This document shows positions 45,275-54,572 of a stretch of DNA of 64,000 nucleotides, one piece after another. A program made the translations under genes and the position numbers. How positions within the stretch are numbered: position 1 is the stretch's first letter; each line of letters opens with the position of its first letter. The notes under the pieces are model-generated. The model was given only the letters and a program-made list of their open reading frames with translations. It ran no database searches and was not told the origin of the DNA. This stretch comes from Sulfurospirillum diekertiae (GTDB lineage: Bacteria; Campylobacterota; Campylobacteria; Campylobacterales; Sulfurospirillaceae). The stretch is taken from NCBI RefSeq assembly GCF_011769985.2, contig NZ_CP039734.2, positions 62,001 to 126,000 on the forward strand. Direction: 5' to 3'.

Positions 45275-46438
45275 ATGCGTAAACTCATCGGAATTCTTCT
45301 TTTTGTATCTCTTTTTATGTTGCCATACTTCTTTGCCAATACAAAATTTGAAGGCAATGTGATTCGTTTAGGGATGAGTGGACCTTTTAGTGGTGGGCTT
45401 ACAAGTGTTGGCAATCAATTTTTACTAGGCGCGGAAATCTATCTTCAAAACTTAAATGATCACGGCGGTGTTTATGGAAGAAAGATAGAAATTATCGCTA
45501 AAGATGATCGTTATGAACCAAAAATTGCCATTGAAAATGTTGATGAGCTGATTAAAAAAGATAAAATTTTTGCTCTTTTTGGCATTATTGGTACACCCGT
45601 AGCTGAGGCTATTTTTCCCATTGCCATTGAAAAGCGGATACCTTTCGTAGGTGCGTATTCGGGAGCAGAATTTCTACGTAATCCTCCTAATCCCATTGTT
45701 CTGAATGCCAGAGCCAGTGATCTCGATGAAATTGAAAAGCTCGTACAATATTATGCGGATGATCTTAAATATAAACGTTTTGCACTCTTTTATCAAAATG
45801 ATAGTTATGGAAGAACGGGTCTTAGTGGTGTCAAAAATGCTCTTGCAAAACGTAATCTTGTACTTGTAGGAGAGGGAAGTTATAAACGTAATACACTCTC
45901 TGTTGGAAATGCTTTGTACGAAATAGAGCTATGCAATCCTGAAGTTATTTTGATGATAGGCTCTACGACACCAACAGCTGAGTTTATTAAGCGGGCGCGC
46001 AAAAGTCAAAAAATCCGTCAAAATATTCAATTTGGTCTCTTCTCATTTATTGAACCTAAACCGCTGATTGATTTTTTGCATGGCAATGGTAAAGGGATCA
46101 CTTTCGCACAAGTTGTACCTTCTCCGTGGACATCTGAAGTGGATGAGGTAGAAAATTATCGTATGTTGATGCATAAATATTACCCTAAAGAAGAACTGGG
46201 GCATGTCTCATTGGAAGGATATTTTGCAGCGCGTATGATTGCTGAAGTTTTTAAAAGTTTAGGAAAAGAGTTTACAAAAGAAGAGTTTATTAAGGCGTTA
46301 GGAACATTTTCAAAAACATTAGACGAAACGGCCATTTCTAAAAATAGAGATGAGCGTTGCAAGTGTTTACATCGAGTCCATTTAAGTGAATATGTCGATG
46401 ATGATTTTTACTCGGTAGGGCAAAACGATGAACACTAA
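45275..46438 (+). CDS. Periplasmic branched-chain-amino-acid-type binding protein
   Basis: A 387-residue LivK-type (Peripla_BP_6) protein. A signal peptide is followed by IRLGMSGPFSGG (about 31-42), AEIYLQNLNDHGGVYGRKIE, FALFGIIGTPVAEA and a second lobe from about 150. No permease or ATPase genes are nearby. Instead the stop overlaps the start of a histidine kinase by 11 nt, so the protein probably senses a ligand for the kinase rather than importing it. Confidence 0.85.
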   Translation: MRKLIGILLFVSLFMLPYFFANTKFEGNVIRLGMSGPFSGGLTSVGNQFLLGAEIYLQNLNDHGGVYGRKIEIIAKDDRYEPKIAIENVDELIKKDKIFALFGIIGTPVAEAIFPIAIEKRIPFVGAYSGAEFLRNPPNPIVLNARASDLDEIEKLVQYYADDLKYKRFALFYQNDSYGRTGLSGVKNALAKRNLVLVGEGSYKRNTLSVGNALYEIELCNPEVILMIGSTTPTAEFIKRARKSQKIRQNIQFGLFSFIEPKPLIDFLHGNGKGITFAQVVPSPWTSEVDEVENYRMLMHKYYPKEELGHVSLEGYFAARMIAEVFKSLGKEFTKEEFIKALGTFSKTLDETAISKNRDERCKCLHRVHLSEYVDDDFYSVGQNDEH

Positions 46439-48044
46439 TCCTTTGAGTGATTTTATGGGTAGCATCGATGAGATGACGATTGCGAAAAAGACAACACTTC
46501 TTTTTCTCATTATGGTTGTGGGTATGTTTTTTATTGGTAGTTTTGCGCATATGAGTATTAACCGCATTAAAAATAATTTCGATATTTTATACACGAAGCG
46601 AATGCTTCCAACCATTCGGCTTGAAAACCTCAAAGATATTTATACCGTTAATGTGTTAGATACGATTCGAGATATTGAAAAAGGCATGATTAGTGCGCAA
46701 GAAGGTAAAACAGTGATTGCCCTTGCACAAGAGCTCATTAAAATCGAACTTCAAGAGTATAAAAATAGTTTGAGTATTGACGAAAGTGACTGGCTTATCA
46801 AACTAGCGCGCTCATGGGGATTTATGGATGATCCTAGGCATAAACCATTTTTTAAAACTAAAGAGGATGATATTTTAATTTCAAAAATTGAACAAAAAAT
46901 CCATACGATTGATGGAATTTTGCTCAAAATGTTTAATTATTTTGAAACAAAACAATCGCCAAAAGCAATTGACATATTACAAAATGAACTCTACCCCAGT
47001 GTCTATTCGATCAATATTGATCTGACAGGTTTGATCAATCTGAATTTAGACAGTGCGAAAGAGGGGTATGCGCGTACGGAAAAAGTTTATGATAATACAT
47101 TTGAGTGGATTGTCGTAGCAACGATTGGTACGATTGCTTTTGCGGCACTTTTAGCCATTGTGTTGTTACAAAATATTCGTCTACTTCATGCAAGGCTTGC
47201 TAAGATGGTAGATGCTAAAACCTATGAGTTGCAACAGCTTAATCGCAACCTTGAGCTTAAAGTGCAGCATGAAGTGGATCAAAGTCGCCAAAAAGATCAG
47301 ATCATGTTTCGTCAATCAAGGCTTGCTTCAATGGGTGAGATGATTGGCAATATTGCACATCAGTGGCGTCAACCGCTTAATGCAATTGTACTTATTATTC
47401 AAAGCTTTCAGATGAAACGTTTGGCTGGAATCGAATTAAGCGATGAATTTATCGATAGACAGGTCAAAGAAGGCATTGCATTAGCGTCATTGATGTCACA
47501 TACCATTGATGATTTTCGTAATTTTTTTAAGCCAAATAAAAATGAAGAGCATTTTAGTGTTAAAGACACCGTGGAGTATAGCCTGAAGTTGGTAAAAGCA
47601 TATTATGCAAAATCAGGTATTGATATTTTTTTAAATTGTACTCAAGATGTACAGATTAGTGGTTATCCCAATGAGTTTTCACAAGTGCTAATGAATCTTT
47701 TTTCTAATGCTAAAGATGTTTTAGAAGAGCGAAATATTGAAGAAAAATATATTGAAATCATCATTACAAAACAAGCAAATAACGCAGTAATTAGTGTAAT
47801 AGATAATGGCGGTGGGATTAGTGAAGAGGTCCAAGATAGAATGTTCGAACCCTATTTTACGACCAAACATAAATCCTCAGGCACAGGTATAGGATTGTAC
47901 ATGTCAAAACAAATTATTGAAAAACAGATGAGAGGCAGTATTATCGGAACGAATATATCGTATGTTTTTAGTAATGGCAAGCGTTACGAAAAATGTGCGA
48001 TTATAACCATTTTGGTACCACTTGATAAAAAGGAGGATAAATAA
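46428..48044 (+). CDS. Membrane sensor histidine kinase (epsilon HQWRQPLN type)
   Basis: A 538-residue kinase. Helices near 20-42 and 225-250 flank a helical periplasmic domain of about 180 residues. A coiled coil (about 255-295) leads to the H-box MGEMIGNIAHQWRQPLNAIV (His near 310). The ATPase part has NLFSNAKDVLEER, DNGGGISEE and GTGIGLYMSKQIIE. It lies between a LivK-type binding protein and a response regulator, forming a three-gene sensory unit. Confidence 0.9.
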   Translation: MNTNPLSDFMGSIDEMTIAKKTTLLFLIMVVGMFFIGSFAHMSINRIKNNFDILYTKRMLPTIRLENLKDIYTVNVLDTIRDIEKGMISAQEGKTVIALAQELIKIELQEYKNSLSIDESDWLIKLARSWGFMDDPRHKPFFKTKEDDILISKIEQKIHTIDGILLKMFNYFETKQSPKAIDILQNELYPSVYSINIDLTGLINLNLDSAKEGYARTEKVYDNTFEWIVVATIGTIAFAALLAIVLLQNIRLLHARLAKMVDAKTYELQQLNRNLELKVQHEVDQSRQKDQIMFRQSRLASMGEMIGNIAHQWRQPLNAIVLIIQSFQMKRLAGIELSDEFIDRQVKEGIALASLMSHTIDDFRNFFKPNKNEEHFSVKDTVEYSLKLVKAYYAKSGIDIFLNCTQDVQISGYPNEFSQVLMNLFSNAKDVLEERNIEEKYIEIIITKQANNAVISVIDNGGGISEEVQDRMFEPYFTTKHKSSGTGIGLYMSKQIIEKQMRGSIIGTNISYVFSNGKRYEKCAIITILVPLDKKEDK

Positions 48045-48045
48045 T

Positions 48046-48663
48046 ATGGATTTTAATGGATTAAAAGATTGTGTGGTGTTATATGTCGAAGATGAAAAAT
48101 CAGTGCAAATACAAACGCAGATGATTTTAAAAGATTTTGTCAAAGAAGTATATATAGCATCCAATGGAGAAGAGGGGCTTAAAATTGCGCTTGAAAAAGA
48201 TATTGATATTATTGTAACAGATATTTTAATGCCTGTGATGAATGGTATTGAGATGCTCAAAAAGCTTAAGAATGAGTACCATCGTGATATTCCAGCGATC
48301 ATTACAACTGCGTTTACTGAAACAGAATATCTCATTGAGGCGATTACGCTTAAAGTTGATGGATTTATTATGAAACCGATTAATGTTAAAGATTTAATCA
48401 GTACTATTTATAGTGCGATGCTCCCTAAATTGCATAGTAAAGAGATTCAAGGGTGTTCTTTTATTATTGAAGGACTTGCCGCTCTTATAGGGGGTAAAAA
48501 AATTGAGATTTTAAAATATATCATCAGTCATTTGGATGATGATAAAATCTTTAATGGCTCATACCAAGATATTATTGATAATATCGGTGTAAGCAAGCCT
48601 ACCGTTGTGCATATGTTTCAGCAACTTATCAAAGTGGGTATTTTGGAAAAAGTGAAAAATTAA
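48046..48663 (+). CDS. Response regulator with C-terminal winged-helix-like domain
   Basis: A 205-residue regulator. The receiver (about 1-122) has VLYVEDEKS, phospho-Asp in IIVTDILMPVMNG near 60, and KPI near 112. The C-terminal part (about 135-205) is not OmpR- or NarL-like: YQDIIDNIGVSKPTVVHMFQ followed by KVGILEKVKN reads as a small winged helix of the Crp/RepL kind. AGGAGG lies just upstream of the ATG, which follows the kinase stop by 1 nt. Confidence 0.85.
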   Translation: MDFNGLKDCVVLYVEDEKSVQIQTQMILKDFVKEVYIASNGEEGLKIALEKDIDIIVTDILMPVMNGIEMLKKLKNEYHRDIPAIITTAFTETEYLIEAITLKVDGFIMKPINVKDLISTIYSAMLPKLHSKEIQGCSFIIEGLAALIGGKKIEILKYIISHLDDDKIFNGSYQDIIDNIGVSKPTVVHMFQQLIKVGILEKVKN

Positions 48664-48705
48664 ATGTATCGTTTTAGAAATACCAAGCTTGTTGGAGATC
48701 AATAG

Positions 48706-49224
48706 ATGAAAAAAGTAGTTTTAGTTTTATTCTTAGGGATGTGGAGTGCTCTTATAGCGAGTGAAGTTGTTTTCGAAACAACACAAGGCACGATTGTTTT
48801 TGCATTGAAGCCAGAGGTGGCACCAAAAGCATGTGAAAATTTTGAAGGTTTGGTGAAAAAAGGATACTACAATGGTATTACTTTTCATCGCATTATTAAA
48901 GGCTTCATGATTCAAGGTGGTGATCCTACGGGAACAGGACGTGGTGGTGAATCCATTTATGGAAAACCATTTGAAGACGAATTTAAACCCAATATTGTAT
49001 TTAATAAACCAGGAATTTTAGCTATGGCTAATGCTGGTCGCAATACGAATGGAAGCCAATTTTTTATCACAACTGTTCCAACACCGCACCTCAATGGAAG
49101 GCACACTATTTTTGGCGAAGTGGTTGAGGGGATGGATGTTGTTCGTAAGCTTGAAAATATTGCAACTGATGGGAGAGACATGCCGATGCAACCACAAAAA
49201 ATTCTCAAAGCGTATTTAAAATAA
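48706..49224 (+). CDS. ppiA: Periplasmic peptidyl-prolyl cis-trans isomerase (cyclophilin)
   Basis: A 172-residue cyclophilin with a signal peptide (MKKVVLVLFLGMWSALIA). Core motifs are GITFHRIIKGFMIQGGDPTG (about 64-83), GSQFFITTVPTPHLNGRHTI and FGEVVEGMDVV. It speeds proline isomerisation in folding periplasmic proteins. Complete and single-domain; the symbol follows the E. coli periplasmic enzyme. Confidence 0.9.
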   Translation: MKKVVLVLFLGMWSALIASEVVFETTQGTIVFALKPEVAPKACENFEGLVKKGYYNGITFHRIIKGFMIQGGDPTGTGRGGESIYGKPFEDEFKPNIVFNKPGILAMANAGRNTNGSQFFITTVPTPHLNGRHTIFGEVVEGMDVVRKLENIATDGRDMPMQPQKILKAYLK

Positions 49225-49238
49225 TTTAAGGTAAAATA

Positions 49239-49254
49239 GTCTCAATTTTGAGAC
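49239..49254. promoter_or_regulatory. Palindrome upstream of glnB
   Basis: GTCTCAA-TT-TTGAGAC, a perfect 7-bp inverted repeat 17 nt ahead of the glnB ATG and directly after TAAAATAGT. Operator or short leader hairpin; the regulator is unknown. Confidence 0.4.
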
Positions 49255-49259
49255 AATAG

Positions 49260-49610
<351 letters not shown>

Positions 49611-49616
49611 ACTTTA

Positions 49617-49647
49617 AGCTTTGTGATTAAATTTTAATCACAAAGCT
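49617..49647 (+). terminator. Stem-loop between glnB and amtB
   Basis: AGCTTTGTGATTAAA-T-TTTAATCACAAAGCT: a perfect 15-bp inverted repeat around one base, followed by CTTCCTCTTTCTT. Could end or attenuate the glnB transcript before amtB. Confidence 0.65.
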
Positions 49648-49705
49648 CTTCCTCTTTCTTGTACAATTATCCGTTACATTTTATTTCACACAAAGGTTAT
49701 GTGTA

Positions 49706-50887
49706 ATGGATCAATCTCATATGCACTATATTATTGACACCTTCTTCTTACTTTTCTCTTCTGTTCTAATTATCTTCATGGTACCAGGCTTTGCAATGCT
49801 TGAAGCGGGTCTTGTACGTAGCAAAAATGTCTCTGCGGTACTTACAGGCAATGTCATGCTTTATGCCATAACCTCTTTTATCTTTTTACTCTGGGGTTAT
49901 AACATTATGTTTGGAGGAAGTGGTTTCTTTCTTGAAGGTGTGATTGCGGATGGGTATAGCCCTTATGCCTATTTTTTATTTCAAATGGCATTTGTGAGTA
50001 AAACGGTTTCCATTATGAGTGGAGGCGTTAGTGAGAGAATTCGTATTATTCCTTTTATGATTTTTGCAGTATTAATGAGTGGTTTTATCTATCCTATCGT
50101 TGGAAATGCTATTTGGGGTGGAGGATTTTTAAAAGAGGTCCATGATCTTGCAGGGTGTACTGTTATTCACTCCGTGGGAGGTTGGGCATTATTGGCGGGT
50201 ATCTTGGTTTTAGGTGCTAGACGAGGTCGTTATAGCAAAGAAGGACAGATACGAGCAATTCCTGCTTCCAACATCCCACTGGTAACACTGGGAGGTATGC
50301 TTCTTTGGATTGGTTGGTTTGGTTTTAACGGAGGAAGCGCTTTTCATATCTCCAGTGTTGAACATGCTGACCTTGTGGGCTTAATTATCGTCAATACTAA
50401 TACAGCAGGGCTCGCGGGTGCAATTATAGCTGCAATGATTGTGTATGTACAGTATCGAAAGCTTGATATTACGATGATCCTAAACGGTGCGTTGGGAGGA
50501 CTTGTTGCCATTACTGCAAGCGCAGACGTAGTTGGCCTTTGGGAGCCAATTATCATTGGTGCTGTTGGCGGAACATTGGTCGTTTTTGCGATTCCTCTTT
50601 TTGATAAATTCAAAATTGATGACCCTGTAGGAGCTCTTTCTGTTCATTTGGTCAATGGTATTTGGGGAACGATTGCCGTAGCGCTTTTTGCTGATTTTTC
50701 ACTGGTTACACAGCTCAAAGGGATTGCCTTAACAGGACTTTTTACCTTTCCTATCTCATACATTGCCTTTGTGATTATCAAAAAGGTTATCGGGCTTAGA
50801 AGTGATGAAGAACACGAATATGTAGGGCTTGATCTTGAAGAGTGTGGTCTGGAAGCGTATCCAGAATTTATTAAATCAAAAGTCTAA
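49706..50887 (+). CDS. amtB: Ammonium transporter
   Basis: A 393-residue channel with eleven helices. Family blocks include FAMLEAGLVRSKNV (about 30-43), GCTVIHSVGGWALLAG with the first pore His, and the second pore His in LSVHLVNGIWGTIAV near 313. Amt proteins pass ammonia/ammonium and are blocked by GlnK. There is no signal peptide; the start at 49706 gives the short N terminus MDQSHMHYIID. Confidence 0.94.
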   Translation: MDQSHMHYIIDTFFLLFSSVLIIFMVPGFAMLEAGLVRSKNVSAVLTGNVMLYAITSFIFLLWGYNIMFGGSGFFLEGVIADGYSPYAYFLFQMAFVSKTVSIMSGGVSERIRIIPFMIFAVLMSGFIYPIVGNAIWGGGFLKEVHDLAGCTVIHSVGGWALLAGILVLGARRGRYSKEGQIRAIPASNIPLVTLGGMLLWIGWFGFNGGSAFHISSVEHADLVGLIIVNTNTAGLAGAIIAAMIVYVQYRKLDITMILNGALGGLVAITASADVVGLWEPIIIGAVGGTLVVFAIPLFDKFKIDDPVGALSVHLVNGIWGTIAVALFADFSLVTQLKGIALTGLFTFPISYIAFVIIKKVIGLRSDEEHEYVGLDLEECGLEAYPEFIKSKV

Positions 50888-50901
50888 GAACAGTGCTGTA
50901 C

Positions 50902-50920
50902 AGGGAGCTTTTGGCTCCCT
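50902..50920 (+). terminator. Intrinsic terminator after amtB
   Basis: AGGGAGC-TTTTG-GCTCCCT, a 7-bp stem followed by AATTTCTTT. Confidence 0.75.
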
Positions 50921-50926
50921 AATTTC

Positions 50927-50938
50927 TTTACATGTAAA
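50927..50938. repeat. TTTACATGTAAA palindrome, copy 20
   Basis: Perfect copy between the convergent amtB and aldo/keto reductase genes, touching the terminator tail. Confidence 0.8.
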
Positions 50939-50939
50939 A

Positions 50940-51959
50940 TTACCCCATTGGGTATAAAATCTCTTTTTGAACCTTTTCACATTCATTTAAGACCTCAGGA
51001 CTGAGCTTAATCTCTAGGGCTTTAAAGCTCTCTTCAAGTTGTGTCGCATAACGTGCTCCAATGATGGTGGAAGCAACAAAATCAAAGTGCATGCTCCAAG
51101 CAATGGCAAGTGTTACTGGGCTCATACCGTATTTTTTTGCAATCTCAATATATTTGGCTGTTGCTGTTAAGGATTTATCATTGACAAAGCGTTTATACAT
51201 CGCTTTTTGTCTAGGCTCCCCTGCTTGTAAATATTCTCCAAAACGGCTTTTAGGATCAATAAACGTTTGGTTATATTTTCCACTCAAAACGCCCCCTGCC
51301 ATCGGCGAGTAGGGAAGAAGCGAAATGCTCTCTTTGCGGCAGACATTAGCAAGTTCGTCTAAGAAGCGAGGATTGAGCAGTGAAAAGTTGTTTTGAATGG
51401 ATTCAAAACGTGCTAGCTTTTCATATTGAGAGATTGTATTTGATTTCGTTAGCCCATAGGCTGTGTCATTGGATGTGCCGATGTAGCGTACTTTGCCAGA
51501 TTGAATGAGTTCATCAAAGGCTCGCATCGACTCCTCTTTTGGCACAATTTCATCAGGCCAGTGGACTTGATAAAGGTCGATGTAATCTGTTTTGAGACGT
51601 TTTAAACTTCCCTCAACCGCTTTTTGAATATGAAAACGATCGATTGCTGTGTAGCCATGACGAATGGGTGGCACAAACCAGCCGTTTGCTGCTCCAGCAA
51701 TTTTAGTTGCTAAAATGATGCTTTCACGAGGCTTTGTTGCAAGCCATTCACTGATAATCTCTTCAGTGACTCCAGCATAGCTCTCTTTGGGAGGAACGGG
51801 ATAAAGTTCAGCCGTATCGAAAAAATTAATGCCACGATCATACGCAGTATCGAGTATTTTGAACGATTCTGTCTTATTACTCCAACTGCCAAAGCTCATT
51901 GTACCCATACAAATGGGTGTCACTCTTAGTCCACTTTTCCCGATGTAACGATATTCCAT
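50940..51959 (-). CDS. Aldo/keto reductase
   Basis: A 339-residue NADPH-dependent oxidoreductase of the voltage-gated potassium channel beta-like group. YRYIGKSGLRVTPICMGTM opens it; catalytic residues are in FFDTAELYP (Tyr near 64) and LYQVHWPDE (His near 128). ATG 51959 matches the family start better than an in-frame ATG 12 codons upstream. Substrate unknown. Confidence 0.9.
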   Translation of the reverse strand: MEYRYIGKSGLRVTPICMGTMSFGSWSNKTESFKILDTAYDRGINFFDTAELYPVPPKESYAGVTEEIISEWLATKPRESIILATKIAGAANGWFVPPIRHGYTAIDRFHIQKAVEGSLKRLKTDYIDLYQVHWPDEIVPKEESMRAFDELIQSGKVRYIGTSNDTAYGLTKSNTISQYEKLARFESIQNNFSLLNPRFLDELANVCRKESISLLPYSPMAGGVLSGKYNQTFIDPKSRFGEYLQAGEPRQKAMYKRFVNDKSLTATAKYIEIAKKYGMSPVTLAIAWSMHFDFVASTIIGARYATQLEESFKALEIKLSPEVLNECEKVQKEILYPMG

Positions 51960-52011
51960 CTCTCTTGCCTTTTCTCTTTTTTCAAAGTATAACATTTTGG
52001 CGATGCTTTGA

Positions 52012-52017
52012 TATAAT
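52012..52017 (+). promoter_or_regulatory. -10 element of pyrC
   Basis: TATAAT in GATATAATTAAA, 34 nt upstream of the pyrC ATG. Confidence 0.5.
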
Positions 52018-52051
52018 TAAATTTCTTCGAATAAGATCAAAAAGGTTTTGG

Positions 52052-53059
52052 ATGACACATACACTTTTTTCTCCTTTAGATATGCATTTGCATTTACGTG
52101 ATGAAACGATGCTCAAAGTGGTTGCTCCATTGAGTGCACACAGTTTTGCGGGCGGTATCATCATGCCCAATGTTGTTCCTCCTATTACGACCATTGAAGC
52201 GGTACTTTCCTATAAAGAGCGCATTATAAGCGCTATTGGCAACAATGTATTTGATCCTTTAATGACACTTTTTTTTCGTTCGGATTATACGCGTGAATTT
52301 TTAGAAAAAGCAGCTTTACATGTAAAAGCGTTGAAGCTCTATCCTTCTGGCATTACAACCAATTCTGAGGGCGGTGTGGCAAGCATGGATATTGAGACAT
52401 TGCGCCCTGTTTTGGAAGCGATGAGCGATCTTGGGCTTGTTTTATGTGTGCACGGTGAAACAAATGGTTTTGTAATGGATCGTGAAAAAGAGTTTGGCTC
52501 CATTTATGAAAGTTTAGCTTCTGCCTTTCCTCGCCTCAAAATCGTTATGGAACACATCACTACCAAAGAGAGTGTGGCTCTTTTAGACAAATATGAAAAC
52601 CTTTATGCAACGATCACACTTCATCACCTCTTGATAACGTTAGATGATGTTGCAGGTGGAATGCTTCAACCTCACCTTTTTTGTAAACCCATCGCCAAGC
52701 GTTATGAAGATCGCGATGCACTTTTACATGTAAGCCTTAAAGCACATCCTAAAGTGATGTTTGGAAGTGATTCTGCGCCGCATCCAATTCACAAAAAAGA
52801 GTGTTGCGGTTGCGCGGCAGGTGTTTTTACGGCACCGATTGCCTTGCAAGCTCTCGTAGAACTATTTGACAAACATAACGCATTAGCTTCACTACAAGCG
52901 TTTGTCAGTAACAATGCACAAACAATTTATGGCTATAAACCCCTATATAAAGAGGTTATTTTAGAAAAAGTACCCTTTTACGTCACACATAGTTATGCTG
53001 ACGTTGTCCCTATGTTTGCTAACGAAACACTCGCTTGGAGTATTAAACATGTCGTATAA
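52052..53059 (+). CDS. pyrC: Dihydroorotase, type II
   Basis: A 335-residue zinc enzyme closing the dihydroorotate ring in pyrimidine synthesis. PLDMHLHLRDETML at the start gives the HxH metal pair and substrate Arg; the carboxylated Lys is in VKALKLYPSG near 94; HGE near 132 and GSDSAPHP near 242 complete the site. ATG 52052 is the family start; an upstream ATG in frame lies inside the divergent gene. It carries two palindrome copies and overlaps the next regulator gene by 11 nt. Confidence 0.93.
   Translation: MTHTLFSPLDMHLHLRDETMLKVVAPLSAHSFAGGIIMPNVVPPITTIEAVLSYKERIISAIGNNVFDPLMTLFFRSDYTREFLEKAALHVKALKLYPSGITTNSEGGVASMDIETLRPVLEAMSDLGLVLCVHGETNGFVMDREKEFGSIYESLASAFPRLKIVMEHITTKESVALLDKYENLYATITLHHLLITLDDVAGGMLQPHLFCKPIAKRYEDRDALLHVSLKAHPKVMFGSDSAPHPIHKKECCGCAAGVFTAPIALQALVELFDKHNALASLQAFVSNNAQTIYGYKPLYKEVILEKVPFYVTHSYADVVPMFANETLAWSIKHVV
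52315..52326. repeat. TTTACATGTAAA palindrome, copy 21
   Basis: Perfect copy in pyrC, read as Leu-His-Val-Lys, just before the catalytic Lys segment. Confidence 0.8.
52723..52734. repeat. TACATGTA palindrome, copy 22 (one mismatch)
   Basis: TTTACATGTAAG in pyrC, read as Leu-His-Val-Ser. Confidence 0.65.
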
Positions 53060-53714
53060 AATTCTTATTTTAGAAGACAACACACTGCTTCTTCAAACAC
53101 TGGAAGATTTTTTAGGTGGGCATGATTATATTTGTACTTTGGTTTCAAGCGGAAAAGAGGCACTGAAACAGTGTTATGAAAACAAGTATGATCTTTATCT
53201 GTTAGATGTTAAAGTTCCAGATCTTAGTGGGTTCGATTTTTTAAAGGAACTTCGTGCATCGGGTGATCGTACCCCTGCGATTTTTGTGACGTCCTTAAGC
53301 GATCAAGATAGCCTTACAAAAGGTTTTATGTTAGGTGGTGATGATTATATTAAAAAGCCTTTTGATCTTGGAGAACTTTTGTTACGCATTAAAGCACTTT
53401 TAGCACGTGCAAAAGGGATTGTGGATGATTGGCTCGAAATTGATGATGAGTATAAGCTCAACCTTGCACGTAAACGTCTTTTTCACAATCAAGAAGAGCT
53501 TGACATCAATCTCAAAGATTTTGAATTGCTCTATTTGTTGGTCAAAGAGCGAGGTAAAGTTGTGACCAAAGAGATGATCCATGAAAGGCTTTGGAGCAGT
53601 AGTGAAGAGATCAATGAAGGATCAATCAGAGTTTACATCAATAATCTGAAAAAGATTTTTGGCAAAGATAGCATTTTAAATATCCGAGGAATTGGGTATC
53701 GTTTTGAGAAGTAG
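53049..53714 (+). CDS. OmpR-family response regulator
   Basis: A 221-residue regulator: ILILEDNTLL at the start, phospho-Asp in LYLLDVKVPDLSG near 52, KKPF near 102, then a winged helix ending EGSIRVYINNLKKIFGKDS and IRGIGYRF. The start ATG 53049 lies inside the end of pyrC. It is a paralogue of the regulator at 33345-34019, sharing the DVxVPxLxGFxxL and TPAIFxTSL segments. Confidence 0.9.
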   Translation: MSYKILILEDNTLLLQTLEDFLGGHDYICTLVSSGKEALKQCYENKYDLYLLDVKVPDLSGFDFLKELRASGDRTPAIFVTSLSDQDSLTKGFMLGGDDYIKKPFDLGELLLRIKALLARAKGIVDDWLEIDDEYKLNLARKRLFHNQEELDINLKDFELLYLLVKERGKVVTKEMIHERLWSSSEEINEGSIRVYINNLKKIFGKDSILNIRGIGYRFEK

Positions 53715-54552
53715 TGATAGAATTTTTTTTATTCGCTCCGTTTTAGCTTTTAGTGTTGCTATCTGTTTTGTAGCCCTCTTTGGCATTGCTTTATGGGAAT
53801 ATCTAGAAGAAAGCAAAGTTTGGTTTATTGTACCTTTGTTGGTTACTTCTTTAATCATCGGATATCTCATCGTCTCTTATACCCTTTCATCTTTGTTTAA
53901 AACAAACCGTTTTCTCGATATTTTGCTCAAAGACACACTTCATGAGCTTAACATTCCTCTTTCTGTCATCAATGCCAATCTTCAAATGCTCCAAGCTGAT
54001 GAGCAAGATGTTAAAAAGCTCAAGCGCTTAGAACGCATTGAATTAGCCAGTAAAGACTTGTATACGCTTTATCAAGAGGTGGATTATTATATTAAAAAAG
54101 AGATTCAATCCGATGTTCGAGAGAAATTTTATCTAGATGAACTCGTAACGAAAGTCGTTGAAAAACAAAAAGAGATGGCTAATGGGGTGGATATTTTTTA
54201 TAATGTTTTACATGTAGAGCTCTTTGCGGATAAACATGGTCTAGCCAAAGTCATTTCTAATTTGGTTCATAATGCTTTGAAATACAACCAAAATCATAAC
54301 CCTCTTTCTATTTTTCAAGAAGAAGATACGCTTATCATTAAAGACCAAGGTATTGGTATGAGTGAGGCAGAGCTCTTTTTGGCATTTAATCGTTATTATC
54401 AGGGGGATACGACAAAAGAAGGATATGGTATAGGGCTCAGTCTTGTAAAGGCATATTGTGATGAGTTTAAAATAGCCATGCGTATTAATTCTCAAAAAAA
54501 TGTGGGTACAGAGGTCATATTGGATATAGCATATCTCTTGAATAAAAAATGA
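53692..54552 (+). CDS. Short sensor histidine kinase
   Basis: A 286-residue kinase. Two helices (about 14-34 and 44-64) are separated by only about 10 residues, so there is no periplasmic sensor domain. The H-box is KDTLHELNIPLSVINANLQ (His near 84), the N-box NLVHNALKYNQ, G-boxes KDQGIGMSEAE and GYGIGLSLVK. Start TTG at 53692 or 53704, both inside the regulator gene. The H-box resembles that of the kinase at 32201-33388. Confidence 0.83.
   Translation: MGIVLRSSDRIFFIRSVLAFSVAICFVALFGIALWEYLEESKVWFIVPLLVTSLIIGYLIVSYTLSSLFKTNRFLDILLKDTLHELNIPLSVINANLQMLQADEQDVKKLKRLERIELASKDLYTLYQEVDYYIKKEIQSDVREKFYLDELVTKVVEKQKEMANGVDIFYNVLHVELFADKHGLAKVISNLVHNALKYNQNHNPLSIFQEEDTLIIKDQGIGMSEAELFLAFNRYYQGDTTKEGYGIGLSLVKAYCDEFKIAMRINSQKNVGTEVILDIAYLLNKK
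54207..54218. repeat. TACATGTA palindrome, copy 23 (one mismatch)
   Basis: TTTACATGTAGA in the short kinase gene, read as Leu-His-Val-Glu. Confidence 0.6.
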
Positions 54553-54572
54553 TATAATCAATAAAAATCATC

